64,000 nt of DNA. Origin: Magnetospirillum sp. 15-1. Its GTDB lineage: Bacteria > Pseudomonadota > Alphaproteobacteria > Rhodospirillales > Magnetospirillaceae. The translations under genes and the position numbers were made by a program. Numbering within the stretch: the first letter of the stretch is position 1; each line of letters opens with the position of its first letter. The stretch covers positions 124,001 through 188,000 of the forward strand of contig NZ_FXXN01000026.1 in NCBI RefSeq assembly GCF_900184795.1, in the 5' to 3' direction. The notes below the pieces were generated by a model. It searched no databases. It saw nothing but the letters and a program-made list of their open reading frames with translations, and had not been told where the DNA came from. Below are positions 53,344-60,956 of this stretch, in pieces.

Positions 53344-54138
53344 CTACGACTCCTGGATGGTTTCCAGCATGGCCGCCACGACGTTGGTCAGGCGGACCAG
53401 ATCGCCGTCGCGGGACAGGCGGTGGTCGCCGTCCTTGACCAGGACCATTTCCACCTGCTCCGAGGCCAGGCAGTCGGCCAGTTGCAACGCGGTACGCCAC
53501 GGTACGTCGGCATCCTTCTGGCCGTGAATCAGTCGGACCGGGCAATGAATCTGGATCAGGTCGCGCAGCAGAAGGTGATTGCGCCCGTCCTCGATCAGCG
53601 AGCGATGGACGCGCCAGGGATTTTCCGGTTCGTAGCAATTGGGCAGTTCCAGCGCGCCGGTTTCCATCAGGGTGCGGCGCTGCTCGAAGGTGAAGTCCTG
53701 CCACATCAGGTCCTCGGTGAAGTCGGGTGCGGCGGCGACGCCCACCAGCCCGGCCACCCTGTCGCGGCGTTCCAGCGCGGCCAAAAGGGCGATCCAGCCC
53801 CCCAGGCTGGACCCCACCAGGACCTGGGGTCCCTCGGTCAGCCGGTCGATGACCGCCACCGCGTCGGCGGCCCAGCGTCCCACCGTGCCGTACAGCGCGT
53901 CGCCCGAGGATTTGCCGTGGCCGAAATAGTCGAAGCGCAGGAAGGCGCGCCCCTCGGCCCGGCACATGTCTTCCAGCGCCAGGGCCTTGCCGCCTTCCAT
54001 GTCGGAATGGTACCCGTGCAGGAACACCACGCCGGGGGCCTTGCCTTCCAGCTTGCGGTAAGCGATTGTCGCGCCATCGGGACGCGTCAGCGTTCCGCAC
54101 CCTTCCGGGTTATGCCCATTGTCAGTATTGTCAGTCAT
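53344..54138 (-). CDS. Alpha/beta hydrolase, ABHD10-like
   Basis: A 264-residue cytoplasmic hydrolase. VVFLHGYHSDMEGGKALALE and RAFLRFDYFGHGKSSGDALY match the ABHD10 group (human ABHD10 is a mitochondrial depalmitoylase). The nucleophile elbow is VLVGSSLGGWIALLA, and Asp in HGQKDADVPWRTAL and His in VKDGDHRLS complete the triad. Thioesterase or esterase activity is plausible. The ATG at 54138 is used. It is divergent from the glycosyltransferase gene with only 16 bases between the starts, so the promoters must overlap the coding ends. Confidence 0.88.
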   Translation of the reverse strand: MTDNTDNGHNPEGCGTLTRPDGATIAYRKLEGKAPGVVFLHGYHSDMEGGKALALEDMCRAEGRAFLRFDYFGHGKSSGDALYGTVGRWAADAVAVIDRLTEGPQVLVGSSLGGWIALLAALERRDRVAGLVGVAAAPDFTEDLMWQDFTFEQRRTLMETGALELPNCYEPENPWRVHRSLIEDGRNHLLLRDLIQIHCPVRLIHGQKDADVPWRTALQLADCLASEQVEMVLVKDGDHRLSRDGDLVRLTNVVAAMLETIQES

Positions 54139-54154
54139 CGCCGTTCGGAAAGCC

Positions 54155-55351
54155 ATGGATCACGTCTCCCCCATCGAAGCGCCATCGGCGGCCGTTCGTC
54201 AACCGGTCGTCTTGCAGGTGCTGCCCGCCCTGGTCACCGGGGGGGTGGAACGCGGCACCGTGGACATGGCCGTCGCCCTGGCCGAGGCCGGGTGGACGGC
54301 CATCGTCGCCTCCGAGGGCGGCCCCATGGTGCGCGAGCTGACCCGCGCCGGGGTCCAGCACATCACCCTGCCGCTGGCCTCCAAGAATCCGCTGACCATC
54401 CGGGCCAACGCCCTGAAGCTGGCCGAGATCATCACCGCCAACGGGGTGGACATCGTCCACGCCCGCTCGCGCGCCCCGGCCTGGAGCGCCTGGATCGCCG
54501 CCCAGGCCACCGGCGCCCATTACGTCACCACCTTCCACGGCACCTACAATCTCGGCTGGTTCGGGCTGAAGCAGAAGTACAACGCCGTCATGACCCGGGG
54601 CGAGAAGGTGATCGCCATCTCGGACTTCATCGCCGAGCACGCCCGGCGCGTCTATGGCCTGGAGGCCGACCGTATCCGCGTCGTCCATCGCGGCATCGAC
54701 ATGTCGCGCTTCGATCCCTCCCGCGTCAGCCCCGAGCGCATCATCCAGCTGGCCCAGAAATGGCGGCTGCCCGATGGCTATCAGGTCATCATGCTGCCCG
54801 GCCGTCTGACCCGGTGGAAGGGACAGGCGGTGCTGATCGAGGCTCTGGCGCTGCTGGGCCGCCACGACGTGCGCTGTCTGCTGGTCGGCTCCGACCAGGG
54901 GCGGACCGGCTACCGCGAGGAGCTGGTGGAGCTGGTCAAGCGCCGCGACCTCACCGACGTGGTCCATCTGGTGGACGAGTGCACCGACATGCCCGCCGCC
55001 TACATGCTGACCGACGTGGTGGTATCTGCCTCCACCGACCCGGAGGCCTTCGGCCGCATCGCCGTCGAGGGCCAGGCCATGGGCCGGCCGGTGATCGCCA
55101 CCGCCCACGGCGCCACCGACGAGACGGTATTGCCCGGCCGCACCGGCTGGCTGACCGCCCCGGGCGACCCTGCGGCATTGGCCCAGGCCCTGGACCGCTT
55201 CCTGGCCCTGTCCGCCGAGGAGCGCGACCTGATGGCCAAGGACGCCATGGACTTCGTACGCGGCAGTTTCTCCAAGGAAGCCATGTGCACCCACACCATC
55301 GACGTCTATCGCGAGGTGCTGGGTCTTCCCGTGACTCCTTCCGGCGCTTGA
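54155..55351 (+). CDS. Glycosyltransferase family 4 protein
   Basis: A 398-residue GT-B fold transferase. N-domain LQVLPALVTGGVERGTVDMA with the GGVERG donor-loop pattern. C-domain MLPGRLTRWKGQAVLIEALA and the E-x7-E region STDPEAFGRIAVEGQAMGRP. It uses a nucleotide sugar to build a cell-surface glycan, probably LPS core, because a family 9 transferase follows. The two are separated by a tandem repeat holding two tiny overlapping frames. The stop at 55351 lies inside the first repeat copy. Start ATG at 54155. Confidence 0.93.
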   Translation: MDHVSPIEAPSAAVRQPVVLQVLPALVTGGVERGTVDMAVALAEAGWTAIVASEGGPMVRELTRAGVQHITLPLASKNPLTIRANALKLAEIITANGVDIVHARSRAPAWSAWIAAQATGAHYVTTFHGTYNLGWFGLKQKYNAVMTRGEKVIAISDFIAEHARRVYGLEADRIRVVHRGIDMSRFDPSRVSPERIIQLAQKWRLPDGYQVIMLPGRLTRWKGQAVLIEALALLGRHDVRCLLVGSDQGRTGYREELVELVKRRDLTDVVHLVDECTDMPAAYMLTDVVVSASTDPEAFGRIAVEGQAMGRPVIATAHGATDETVLPGRTGWLTAPGDPAALAQALDRFLALSAEERDLMAKDAMDFVRGSFSKEAMCTHTIDVYREVLGLPVTPSGA

Positions 55352-55565
55352 GGGGCGGGCAATGAGCGAGGCGCAGCCGAAGCGCGGCCGCGTTGAGCGG
55401 CCCGGAGCGGAGCGGAGGAAAGCCAAGCCCGCGCGAGCGGGCGCCCGGCGCTTGAGGGGCGGGCAATGAGCGAGGCGCAGCCGAAGCGCGGCCGCGTTGA
55501 GCGGCCCGGAGCGGAGCGGAGGAAAGCCAAGCCCGCGCGAGCGGGCGCCCGGCGATTGAGGGGCG
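55341..55565 (+). repeat. Tandem 104-bp repeat between two glycosyltransferase genes
   Basis: Two identical 104-bp copies (55341-55444 and 55445-55548) plus the first 17 bases of a third, with one change. The copies begin with CCGGCGCTTGAGGGGCGGGC. The unit is rich in GCGG/CCGC palindromes. In both copies a frame opens at ATGAGCGAGG and closes in the next copy. Confidence 0.95.
55362..55469 (+). CDS. Putative 35-residue basic peptide, repeat copy 1
   Basis: This frame starts MSEAQPKRGRVERPGAERRK and ends in RRLRGGQ. It is very basic. It opens 10 bases after the glycosyltransferase stop, after GGGGCGGG, and its stop overlaps the next ATG as ATGA. No family is known to me. It could be a repeat by-product and not a gene. 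Confidence 0.3.
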   Translation: MSEAQPKRGRVERPGAERRKAKPARAGARRLRGGQ

Positions 55566-55573
55566 GATCGTGA
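55466..55573 (+). CDS. Putative 35-residue basic peptide, repeat copy 2
   Basis: Identical to copy 1 apart from the last residue (GGS for GGQ). Its TGA overlaps the GTG start of the family 9 glycosyltransferase as GTGA. The chain of overlapping frames could carry ribosomes from one transferase gene to the next. Confidence 0.3.
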   Translation: MSEAQPKRGRVERPGAERRKAKPARAGARRLRGGS

Positions 55574-56499
55574 CCACCCAACGCGTCCTGGTCATCAAGC
55601 TCGGCGCCCTGGGCGATTTCGTCCAGGCCATGGGGCCGTTCGCCGCCATCCGCGCCCACCACGCGGGCGCCCGCATCACCCTGCTCACCACCCGGCCCTT
55701 CGCCGAACTGGCCGCCGCCTGCCCGTGGTTCGACGAGGTATGGCTGGACGACAAGCCGCCGCTGTGGCGCCTCGACAAGGTGCTGGTCCTGGCGGCCCGC
55801 CTGCGCGGCGGGCATTTCGGGCGGGTCTACGACCTGCAGACCTCGGACCGCTCGTCCTGGTATTTCCGCCTGATGGGCCAGGGCGTGGAGTGGTCGGGCA
55901 TCGCCAAGGGCTGCTCCCATCCCCACGCCAATCCCCGGCGGGATTTCATGCACACCATCGAGCGCCAGCGCGAGCAACTGGCCATGGCCGGCATCAACAA
56001 GGTGCCGCCGCCCGACCTCGCCTGGGCGGAAGCCGCGCCGGGCCGCTTCGACATCCCTGGACGCTTCGTGCTGCTGGTTCCCGGCGGCGCGCCGCATCGC
56101 CCGGCCAAGCGCTGGCCGGTGGAGCGCTTCGGCCGGGTGGCTCTCTGGCTGGCGGAGCGCGGCTTTACTCCCGTTCTGCTGGGCACGAACAAGGAGCGGG
56201 CCGAGATCGACACCATCCGCGCCATCTGCCCGCAGGCGGTGGATCTGGCCGAGCGTACCGGCTTTCCCGACATCATCGCCCTGGCCCGCCGGGCCGAGGC
56301 GGCGCTGGGCAACGATACCGGCCCCATGCACCTGATCGCCGCCGGCGGCTGCCCCTCGGTGGTGCTGTTCTCCCACGATTCCGATCCGGCGCTGTGCGCG
56401 CCCAGGGGCAACGTCACCGTGCTGCGCCGCCCGTCCCTCGCCGAGCTGGGCGAATCGGAGGTCGAGGCGGCGCTGGACGGAATGTTGCCCGCACCTTGA
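55570..56499 (+). CDS. Glycosyltransferase family 9 (heptosyltransferase-like)
   Basis: A 309-residue GT-B enzyme of family 9, which includes ADP-heptose:LPS heptosyltransferases. N-terminal [20 protein letters not shown], then [21 protein letters not shown]-terminal [20 protein letters not shown] is the GT9 D-TGPMH motif. The start is GTG at 55570, preceded by the second repeat copy. It probably acts in LPS core assembly at the inner membrane. thrS follows 64 bases later. Confidence 0.93.
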   Translation: MTTQRVLVIKLGALGDFVQAMGPFAAIRAHHAGARITLLTTRPFAELAAACPWFDEVWLDDKPPLWRLDKVLVLAARLRGGHFGRVYDLQTSDRSSWYFRLMGQGVEWSGIAKGCSHPHANPRRDFMHTIERQREQLAMAGINKVPPPDLAWAEAAPGRFDIPGRFVLLVPGGAPHRPAKRWPVERFGRVALWLAERGFTPVLLGTNKERAEIDTIRAICPQAVDLAERTGFPDIIALARRAEAALGNDTGPMHLIAAGGCPSVVLFSHDSDPALCAPRGNVTVLRRPSLAELGESEVEAALDGMLPAP

Positions 56500-56563
56500 C
56501 TCGGACGCGTTTCCCCTTAGACTCCCTCCCCCTGTTTATGCCCAAAGCGTGAAAGAGAGTGTC

Positions 56564-58480
56564 ATGGTCGCCATCACCCTGCCCGACGGCAAGGTCCGCC
56601 AATACGATCACCCGGTGACGGGTCTGGACGTGGCCAAGGATATCGGCCCCGGTCTGGCCAAGGCGGCGCTGGCGATCACCATCGACGGCGAGATGAAGGA
56701 TCTCGCCACGCTGATCGAGCGCGACGTGAACCTCTCCATCATCACCGCCAAGAGCGGGCAGGAGGCGCTGGAACTGCTGCGCCACGACGCCGCTCACGTC
56801 ATGGCCGAGGCGGTGAAGGAACTGTATCCCGAGACCCAGGTGACCATCGGCCCCAGCATCGAGAACGGCTTCTACTACGACTTCGCCCGCCCGACCCCGT
56901 TCACGCCCGACGATCTGGCCAGGATCGAGGCGCGCATGGCCGAGATCGTCGACCGCGACGAGGCCATCACCCGCGAGGAATGGGATCGCGACGCGGCGGT
57001 GCAGTTCTTCCTGGATGCCGGCGAGAAGTACAAGGCGGAGATCATCGCCTCCATCCCCGCCGACCAGAAGATCGGCCTCTACCGCCAGGGCGCCTTCATC
57101 GACCTGTGCCGCGGCCCCCATCTGCCGTCCACCGCCAAGCTGGGCAAGGCCTTCAAGCTGATGAAGCTGGCCGGCGCCTATTGGCGCGGCGATTCCAGGA
57201 ACGAGATGCTGCAGCGTATCTACGGCACCGCCTGGTTCGACAAGAAGGAGCTGGACGCCTACCTGCACATGCTGGAGGAGGCGGAAAAGCGCGACCACCG
57301 CCGCCTGGGCCGCGAGATGGAGCTGTTCCACCAGCAGGAAGAGGCCGCCGGGTCGGTGTTCTGGCACAAGAAGGGCTGGACGCTGTATCGGGCCGTCGAG
57401 TCCTATATGCGCCGCCGGCTGGAGGCCAACAATTACGAAGAAGTGAAGACGCCGCAACTGGTGGACTTCTCCCTGTGGGAAGCCTCGGGCCACGCCGACA
57501 AGTTCTCCGAGTCCATGTTCACCATCCGAACCCAGGACGAGCGTCACCTGGCGGTGAAGCCCATGAACTGCCCCTGCCACGTGCAGATCTTCCGCCAGGG
57601 CATCAAGAGCTACCGCGACCTGCCGCTGCGCATGGCCGAGTTCGGCTCGTGCCATCGCTACGAACCGTCGGGCGCCCTGCACGGCATCATGCGGGTGCGC
57701 GCCTTCACCCAGGACGACGCCCACATCTTCTGCACCGAGGACCAGATCACCTCGGAGACCATCGCGTTTTGCCAGTTGCTGAAGGAGGTCTACACCGATT
57801 TCGGCTTCACCGACGTGCGGGTCAAGTTTTCCGACCGCCCGGCCAAGCGGGCCGGATCGGACGAGACCTGGGACAAGGCGGAGAGTGCGCTGCTGGAGGC
57901 TTCCAAGGCCGCCGGGCTGGAGACCGTCCTCAATCCGGGCGAAGGCGCCTTCTACGGCCCCAAGCTGGAATTCGTGCTCAGGGACGCCATCGGCCGCGAC
58001 TGGCAGTGCGGCACGCTGCAGGTGGACTTCGTGCTGCCCGAGCGCCTGGACGCGGCCTATGTGGCCGAGGACGGAACCAAGAAGCGTCCCGTCATGCTCC
58101 ATCGCGCCATCCTGGGCTCGTTCGAGCGCTTCCTCGGCATCCTGATCGAGAACTTCGCCGGGCGCTTCCCGCTGTGGCTGGCGCCGACCCAGGTGGTGGT
58201 CGCCACCATCGTCTCCGAGGCCGACGACTTCGCCCGCGAGGTCGAGGCTGCTCTTAAGGCCGTCGGCATCCGGGTCGAGCTGGACTTGCGCAACGAGAAG
58301 ATCAACTACAAGGTCCGCGAACATTCCGTCGCCAAGGTGCCGGTGATGCTGGTGGTCGGCAAGCGCGAGGCGGAAAGCCGCCAGGTCGCCATGCGCCGTC
58401 TGGGCAGCCAAAACCAAGAAATTGTTGCGCTGGATCAGGCAGTCGCTACACTCGTCGCAGAGGCGACCCCGCCCGCGTGA
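56564..58480 (+). CDS. thrS: Threonyl-tRNA synthetase
   Basis: A 638-residue class II synthetase. It has the TGS domain ([19 protein letters not shown]), the editing domain with HxxxH in [15 protein letters not shown] and the later CRGPHLPST, and catalytic motifs: motif 1 region, [40 protein letters not shown] (motif 2) and motif 3 [12 protein letters not shown]. The anticodon-binding domain ends the protein. The ATG at 56564 is chosen; upstream GTG/ATG codons are weak. infC follows, the classical thrS-infC order. Confidence 0.98.
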   Translation: MVAITLPDGKVRQYDHPVTGLDVAKDIGPGLAKAALAITIDGEMKDLATLIERDVNLSIITAKSGQEALELLRHDAAHVMAEAVKELYPETQVTIGPSIENGFYYDFARPTPFTPDDLARIEARMAEIVDRDEAITREEWDRDAAVQFFLDAGEKYKAEIIASIPADQKIGLYRQGAFIDLCRGPHLPSTAKLGKAFKLMKLAGAYWRGDSRNEMLQRIYGTAWFDKKELDAYLHMLEEAEKRDHRRLGREMELFHQQEEAAGSVFWHKKGWTLYRAVESYMRRRLEANNYEEVKTPQLVDFSLWEASGHADKFSESMFTIRTQDERHLAVKPMNCPCHVQIFRQGIKSYRDLPLRMAEFGSCHRYEPSGALHGIMRVRAFTQDDAHIFCTEDQITSETIAFCQLLKEVYTDFGFTDVRVKFSDRPAKRAGSDETWDKAESALLEASKAAGLETVLNPGEGAFYGPKLEFVLRDAIGRDWQCGTLQVDFVLPERLDAAYVAEDGTKKRPVMLHRAILGSFERFLGILIENFAGRFPLWLAPTQVVVATIVSEADDFAREVEAALKAVGIRVELDLRNEKINYKVREHSVAKVPVMLVVGKREAESRQVAMRRLGSQNQEIVALDQAVATLVAEATPPA

Positions 58481-58567
58481 CGGGAGCCACCCCATGGAAC
58501 CGACGGCTCGGCCCGCGAAACCCGCACTCGGGCCCATCGGTGTACTCGAAACGATGGAGATTGTTCT

Positions 58568-59104
58568 ATAGCTAGGCCCCCGATGCAGACGCCGCCCAAG
58601 AACGACGGGCCGCGCGTCAACCGCGAAATCGATGTGCGTTCCATCCGCCTGGTGGGCGCCGACGGAGAAATGATCGGAGTCGTGACCCTGCGCGAGGGTC
58701 TGGTGATGGCCGAGGAAGCCGGGCTTGACCTGGTCGAGGTCTCTCCCAACGCCGACCCGCCGGTCTGCAAGATTCTGGACTTCGGCAAGTTCAAGTACGA
58801 AGACCAGAAGAAGAAGAATGCCGCCCGCAAGAAGCAGAAGGTGATCGAGGTCAAGGAGGTCAAGCTCCGCCCGAACATCGACGATCATGACTATGACGTC
58901 AAGATGCGGAGCATGAGGAAGTTCCTCGAGGAAGGCGACAAGGTGAAGGTCACCCTGCGCTTCCGTGGCCGCGAACTGGCTCACCAGGACCTGGGCATGA
59001 AGGTGCTGGAGCGAGTGCGCGACGACCTGGAGGACCTGGGTAAGGTCGAGCAGATTCCCAAGATGGAAGGCCGCCAGATGGTCATGGTGATCTCGGCGAA
59101 GTAA
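58568..59104 (+). CDS. infC: Translation initiation factor IF-3, probable ATA start
   Basis: A 178-residue IF-3 that blocks premature 50S joining and proofreads the start codon. N-domain: [41 protein letters not shown]-domain: [20 protein letters not shown] and [20 protein letters not shown]. The first ATG is at 58583, but a GGAGA site at 58556-58560 is 22 bases away from it and only 7 bases from an in-frame ATA at 58568. That start adds (M)ARPP before MQTPPKND. Many infC genes use rare AUU-type starts to self-regulate, so ATA here is credible. It lies 87 bases after thrS. Confidence 0.93.
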   Translation: MARPPMQTPPKNDGPRVNREIDVRSIRLVGADGEMIGVVTLREGLVMAEEAGLDLVEVSPNADPPVCKILDFGKFKYEDQKKKNAARKKQKVIEVKEVKLRPNIDDHDYDVKMRSMRKFLEEGDKVKVTLRFRGRELAHQDLGMKVLERVRDDLEDLGKVEQIPKMEGRQMVMVISAK

Positions 59105-59219
59105 TCTTCGGCGGGGTCCCGGAACTTTGTTTCCGCACCCGCGCAAAGCGGGTTGCGGAGCGCAAGGCTTTACGCTATTTTCCGCGCCTCCCCACCGACC
59201 AGGGGATCAGCAACCCTGT

Positions 59220-59309
59220 GGAGGGGTGGCAGAGTGGTCGAATGCGCCGGTCTCGAAAACCGGTATGGGTGCAAGCTCATCGTGGGTTCGAATCCCACCC
59301 CCTCCGCCA
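59220..59309 (+). tRNA. tRNA-Ser (anticodon CGA); island attachment site
   Basis: A complete 90-base tRNA: acceptor GGAGGGG / CCCCTCC, anticodon stem CCGGT / ACCGG with loop CTCGAAA (CGA at 59254-59256), a long variable arm, T arm GTGGG-TTCGAAT-CCCAC, discriminator G and encoded CCA. A tyrosine integrase gene begins 85 bases downstream, so the 3' end is the likely attL of the island. The attR copy should lie outside the window. Confidence 0.95.
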
Positions 59310-59355
59310 TCGCCAGGGCCTTCGGGCATCCTGGACTTGCCGAAATGCTCCAATT

Positions 59356-59388
59356 TTGCTCCACTTGCCGTTGGGCGAGGTGGAGCAA
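59356..59388. promoter_or_regulatory. Hairpin just before the integrase start
   Basis: TTGCTCCAC (59356-59364) and GTGGAGCAA (59380-59388) form a 9-bp perfect stem with an inner GCC/GGC pair. It ends 6 bases before the integrase ATG. It could hide the ribosome site or be a recombinase or excisionase binding repeat. Confidence 0.5.
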
Positions 59389-59394
59389 CACGCC

Positions 59395-60423
59395 ATGGCG
59401 ACCTATAAGAACCGGGGCACTGACGCAAAGCCTGCATGGCAGGCTCGGGTACGTATCGTTGGCTACGGCACGAAGACGGCCAGCGGCTTCAAGACCAAGA
59501 AGGAAGCCGAGGACTGGGCTGCGGGCGTAGAACGCCCCATGCGGCGCCGCACCTACCGGGATGACGCCAAAGCCCACCAGACGACGCTCCTGGAGGCTCT
59601 GGAGCGGTACGAACAGGAGGTGACGCCCGCCAAGAAGGGCGCGGCTGAGGAGCGGTATGTGCTGGCAGCTTGGCGCCGCGATCCCCTGGCGCTTCGCTCC
59701 ATGGCCTCCATCACCGCGTCGGACGTTGCCGAGTGGCGAAATCGACGAATGACGACCCCCAGGAAGCTCAAGGACGGCACGGAACGCCTTCCCGCGCCCT
59801 CCACCGTCGCCAACGCCATGAACCTCCTCAGCGCGATCTTCGTTCATGCCGCCAGCGAGTGGCACATGCCGAGTCTGAACAACCCGGTGGCTGGCGTGAA
59901 GCGACCCAAGGCCAACGCAGGCCGGAAGCGCCGGTTGGTCGGTGATGAGGAGGGGCGACTGCTGACTGCCTGCAAGGCGTCCGAATTCAATTGGCTGGAA
60001 GCGATGGTGATCATCGCCATCGAAACCGGCATGCGCCAGGGAGAGCTTCGTGCGCTGATCTGGCAGCACATCAACGGCCCCACGGCATACCTGCCGGACA
60101 CCAAGAACGGCGAGCCCCGCACCGTACCCTTGTCCACCAGGGCGCGAACGGCGTTCGCTGAGCTTCGCAAGCTCTATCCTGACGCGGCCGAGGTGTTCCC
60201 CTTCACCAAAGGAGAGGTCATTCAGGCATTCAAGGACGCTTGCAAGGCGGCGGAGATCACGGGGTTGACGTTCCACGACCTGCGGCATGAGGCGGCAACC
60301 CGCCTATCCAAGAAGCTTCACAACGTGCTGGAACTGTCGGCGGTCACAGGCCACAAAACCCTTCAGACGCTCAAACGCTACTATCAGCCAGATCCCGAGG
60401 AATTGGCGAAGAGGTTGGATTAG
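59395..60423 (+). CDS. Tyrosine recombinase (island integrase)
   Basis: A 342-residue phage-type integrase. It has an N-terminal arm-binding region (MATYKNRGTDAKPAWQARVR), a core-binding domain (about 60-165) and the catalytic domain with Arg214 (TGMRQGELRALIW), His294-Arg297 (LTFHDLRHEAATRL), His320 (VTGHKTLQTL) and Tyr329/330 (KRYYQPD). All catalytic residues are present, so it may be active. The ATG at 59395 gives the normal N-terminus; longer frames run into the tRNA. It is the first gene of the island at tRNA-Ser(CGA). Confidence 0.95.
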   Translation: MATYKNRGTDAKPAWQARVRIVGYGTKTASGFKTKKEAEDWAAGVERPMRRRTYRDDAKAHQTTLLEALERYEQEVTPAKKGAAEERYVLAAWRRDPLALRSMASITASDVAEWRNRRMTTPRKLKDGTERLPAPSTVANAMNLLSAIFVHAASEWHMPSLNNPVAGVKRPKANAGRKRRLVGDEEGRLLTACKASEFNWLEAMVIIAIETGMRQGELRALIWQHINGPTAYLPDTKNGEPRTVPLSTRARTAFAELRKLYPDAAEVFPFTKGEVIQAFKDACKAAEITGLTFHDLRHEAATRLSKKLHNVLELSAVTGHKTLQTLKRYYQPDPEELAKRLD

Positions 60424-60425
60424 AG

Positions 60426-60539
60426 ATGAGCGCACCGATCTCCCCGGCAACGAGATCATGGACATCGGCGGCTATCCTCGACTGGCTGAAGAGATTTGCC
60501 CCTCTGGGAGTGAATAGGCTGGGAAGGCAGTTAGGGTGA
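60426..60539 (+). CDS. Possible 37-residue peptide after the integrase
   Basis: MSAPISPATRSWTSAAILDW followed by LKRFAPLGVNRLGRQLG. It could form an amphipathic helix. It starts 2 bases after the integrase stop, without a clear ribosome site. No family is recognised and it may be chance. Confidence 0.2.
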   Translation: MSAPISPATRSWTSAAILDWLKRFAPLGVNRLGRQLG

Positions 60540-60737
60540 TAGATGTGGGCTTTTGGGGCCTCTTGTGCGTAGCGGACTGCAAAGGTATTGTGTCGTCCGA
60601 GAGTTCGAGAAAATTGCGGCGGATTGTTCCCGCGGTTGGGGTGCATTTACGGCTTGACCCCATATGGATTTGTCGTTATACCCCCGTCTTCTTCGCAGAC
60701 GTCTGTAGTCGCATTCGCCGGAAGCCTAATTCAACCA

Positions 60738-60947
60738 ATGCTGACCCTTGCATCCATATTGAAGGCTACACGCCAAATGGCCACTTATGGCGAGCGCGGC
60801 ACTGCCGGTGCGCTTGACCATTTGCCTGCGCGCGTTCAGGGGCCGCGTGAGCGCAAGCGGATGGCTGGCGGTGCTGCCACTTGTGACGTTGATTCTAAGC
60901 CGGCTCGCCGTTGGGACGATGAGCTAAAGATATTCTGCGACGACTGA
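60738..60947 (+). CDS. Possible small protein before the HEITH operon
   Basis: A frame of 69 residues from MLTLASILKATRQMATYGER to PARRWDDELKIFCDD, ending 9 bases before the next gene. The frame extends further upstream (to 60588), but that part is not protein-like. There is no good ribosome site. The rest of 60540-60737 shows nothing I can support. It may be a truncated leftover of the island. Confidence 0.25.
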   Translation: MLTLASILKATRQMATYGERGTAGALDHLPARVQGPRERKRMAGGAATCDVDSKPARRWDDELKIFCDD

Positions 60948-60956
60948 GGAGCTCTG

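Noticed and set aside
55306..56376. 356-residue minus-strand frame through the tandem repeat
   Set aside because: Antisense to the family 9 glycosyltransferase; its length comes from the repeat's GC bias.
56414..59146. 910-residue open frame opposite thrS-infC
   Set aside because: Antisense shadow of two conserved genes with correct start and codon patterns on the other strand.
60588..60947. 119-residue frame upstream of the HEITH gene
   Set aside because: The first 50 residues are not protein-like and there is no ribosome site; only the last 69 residues are kept, at low confidence.
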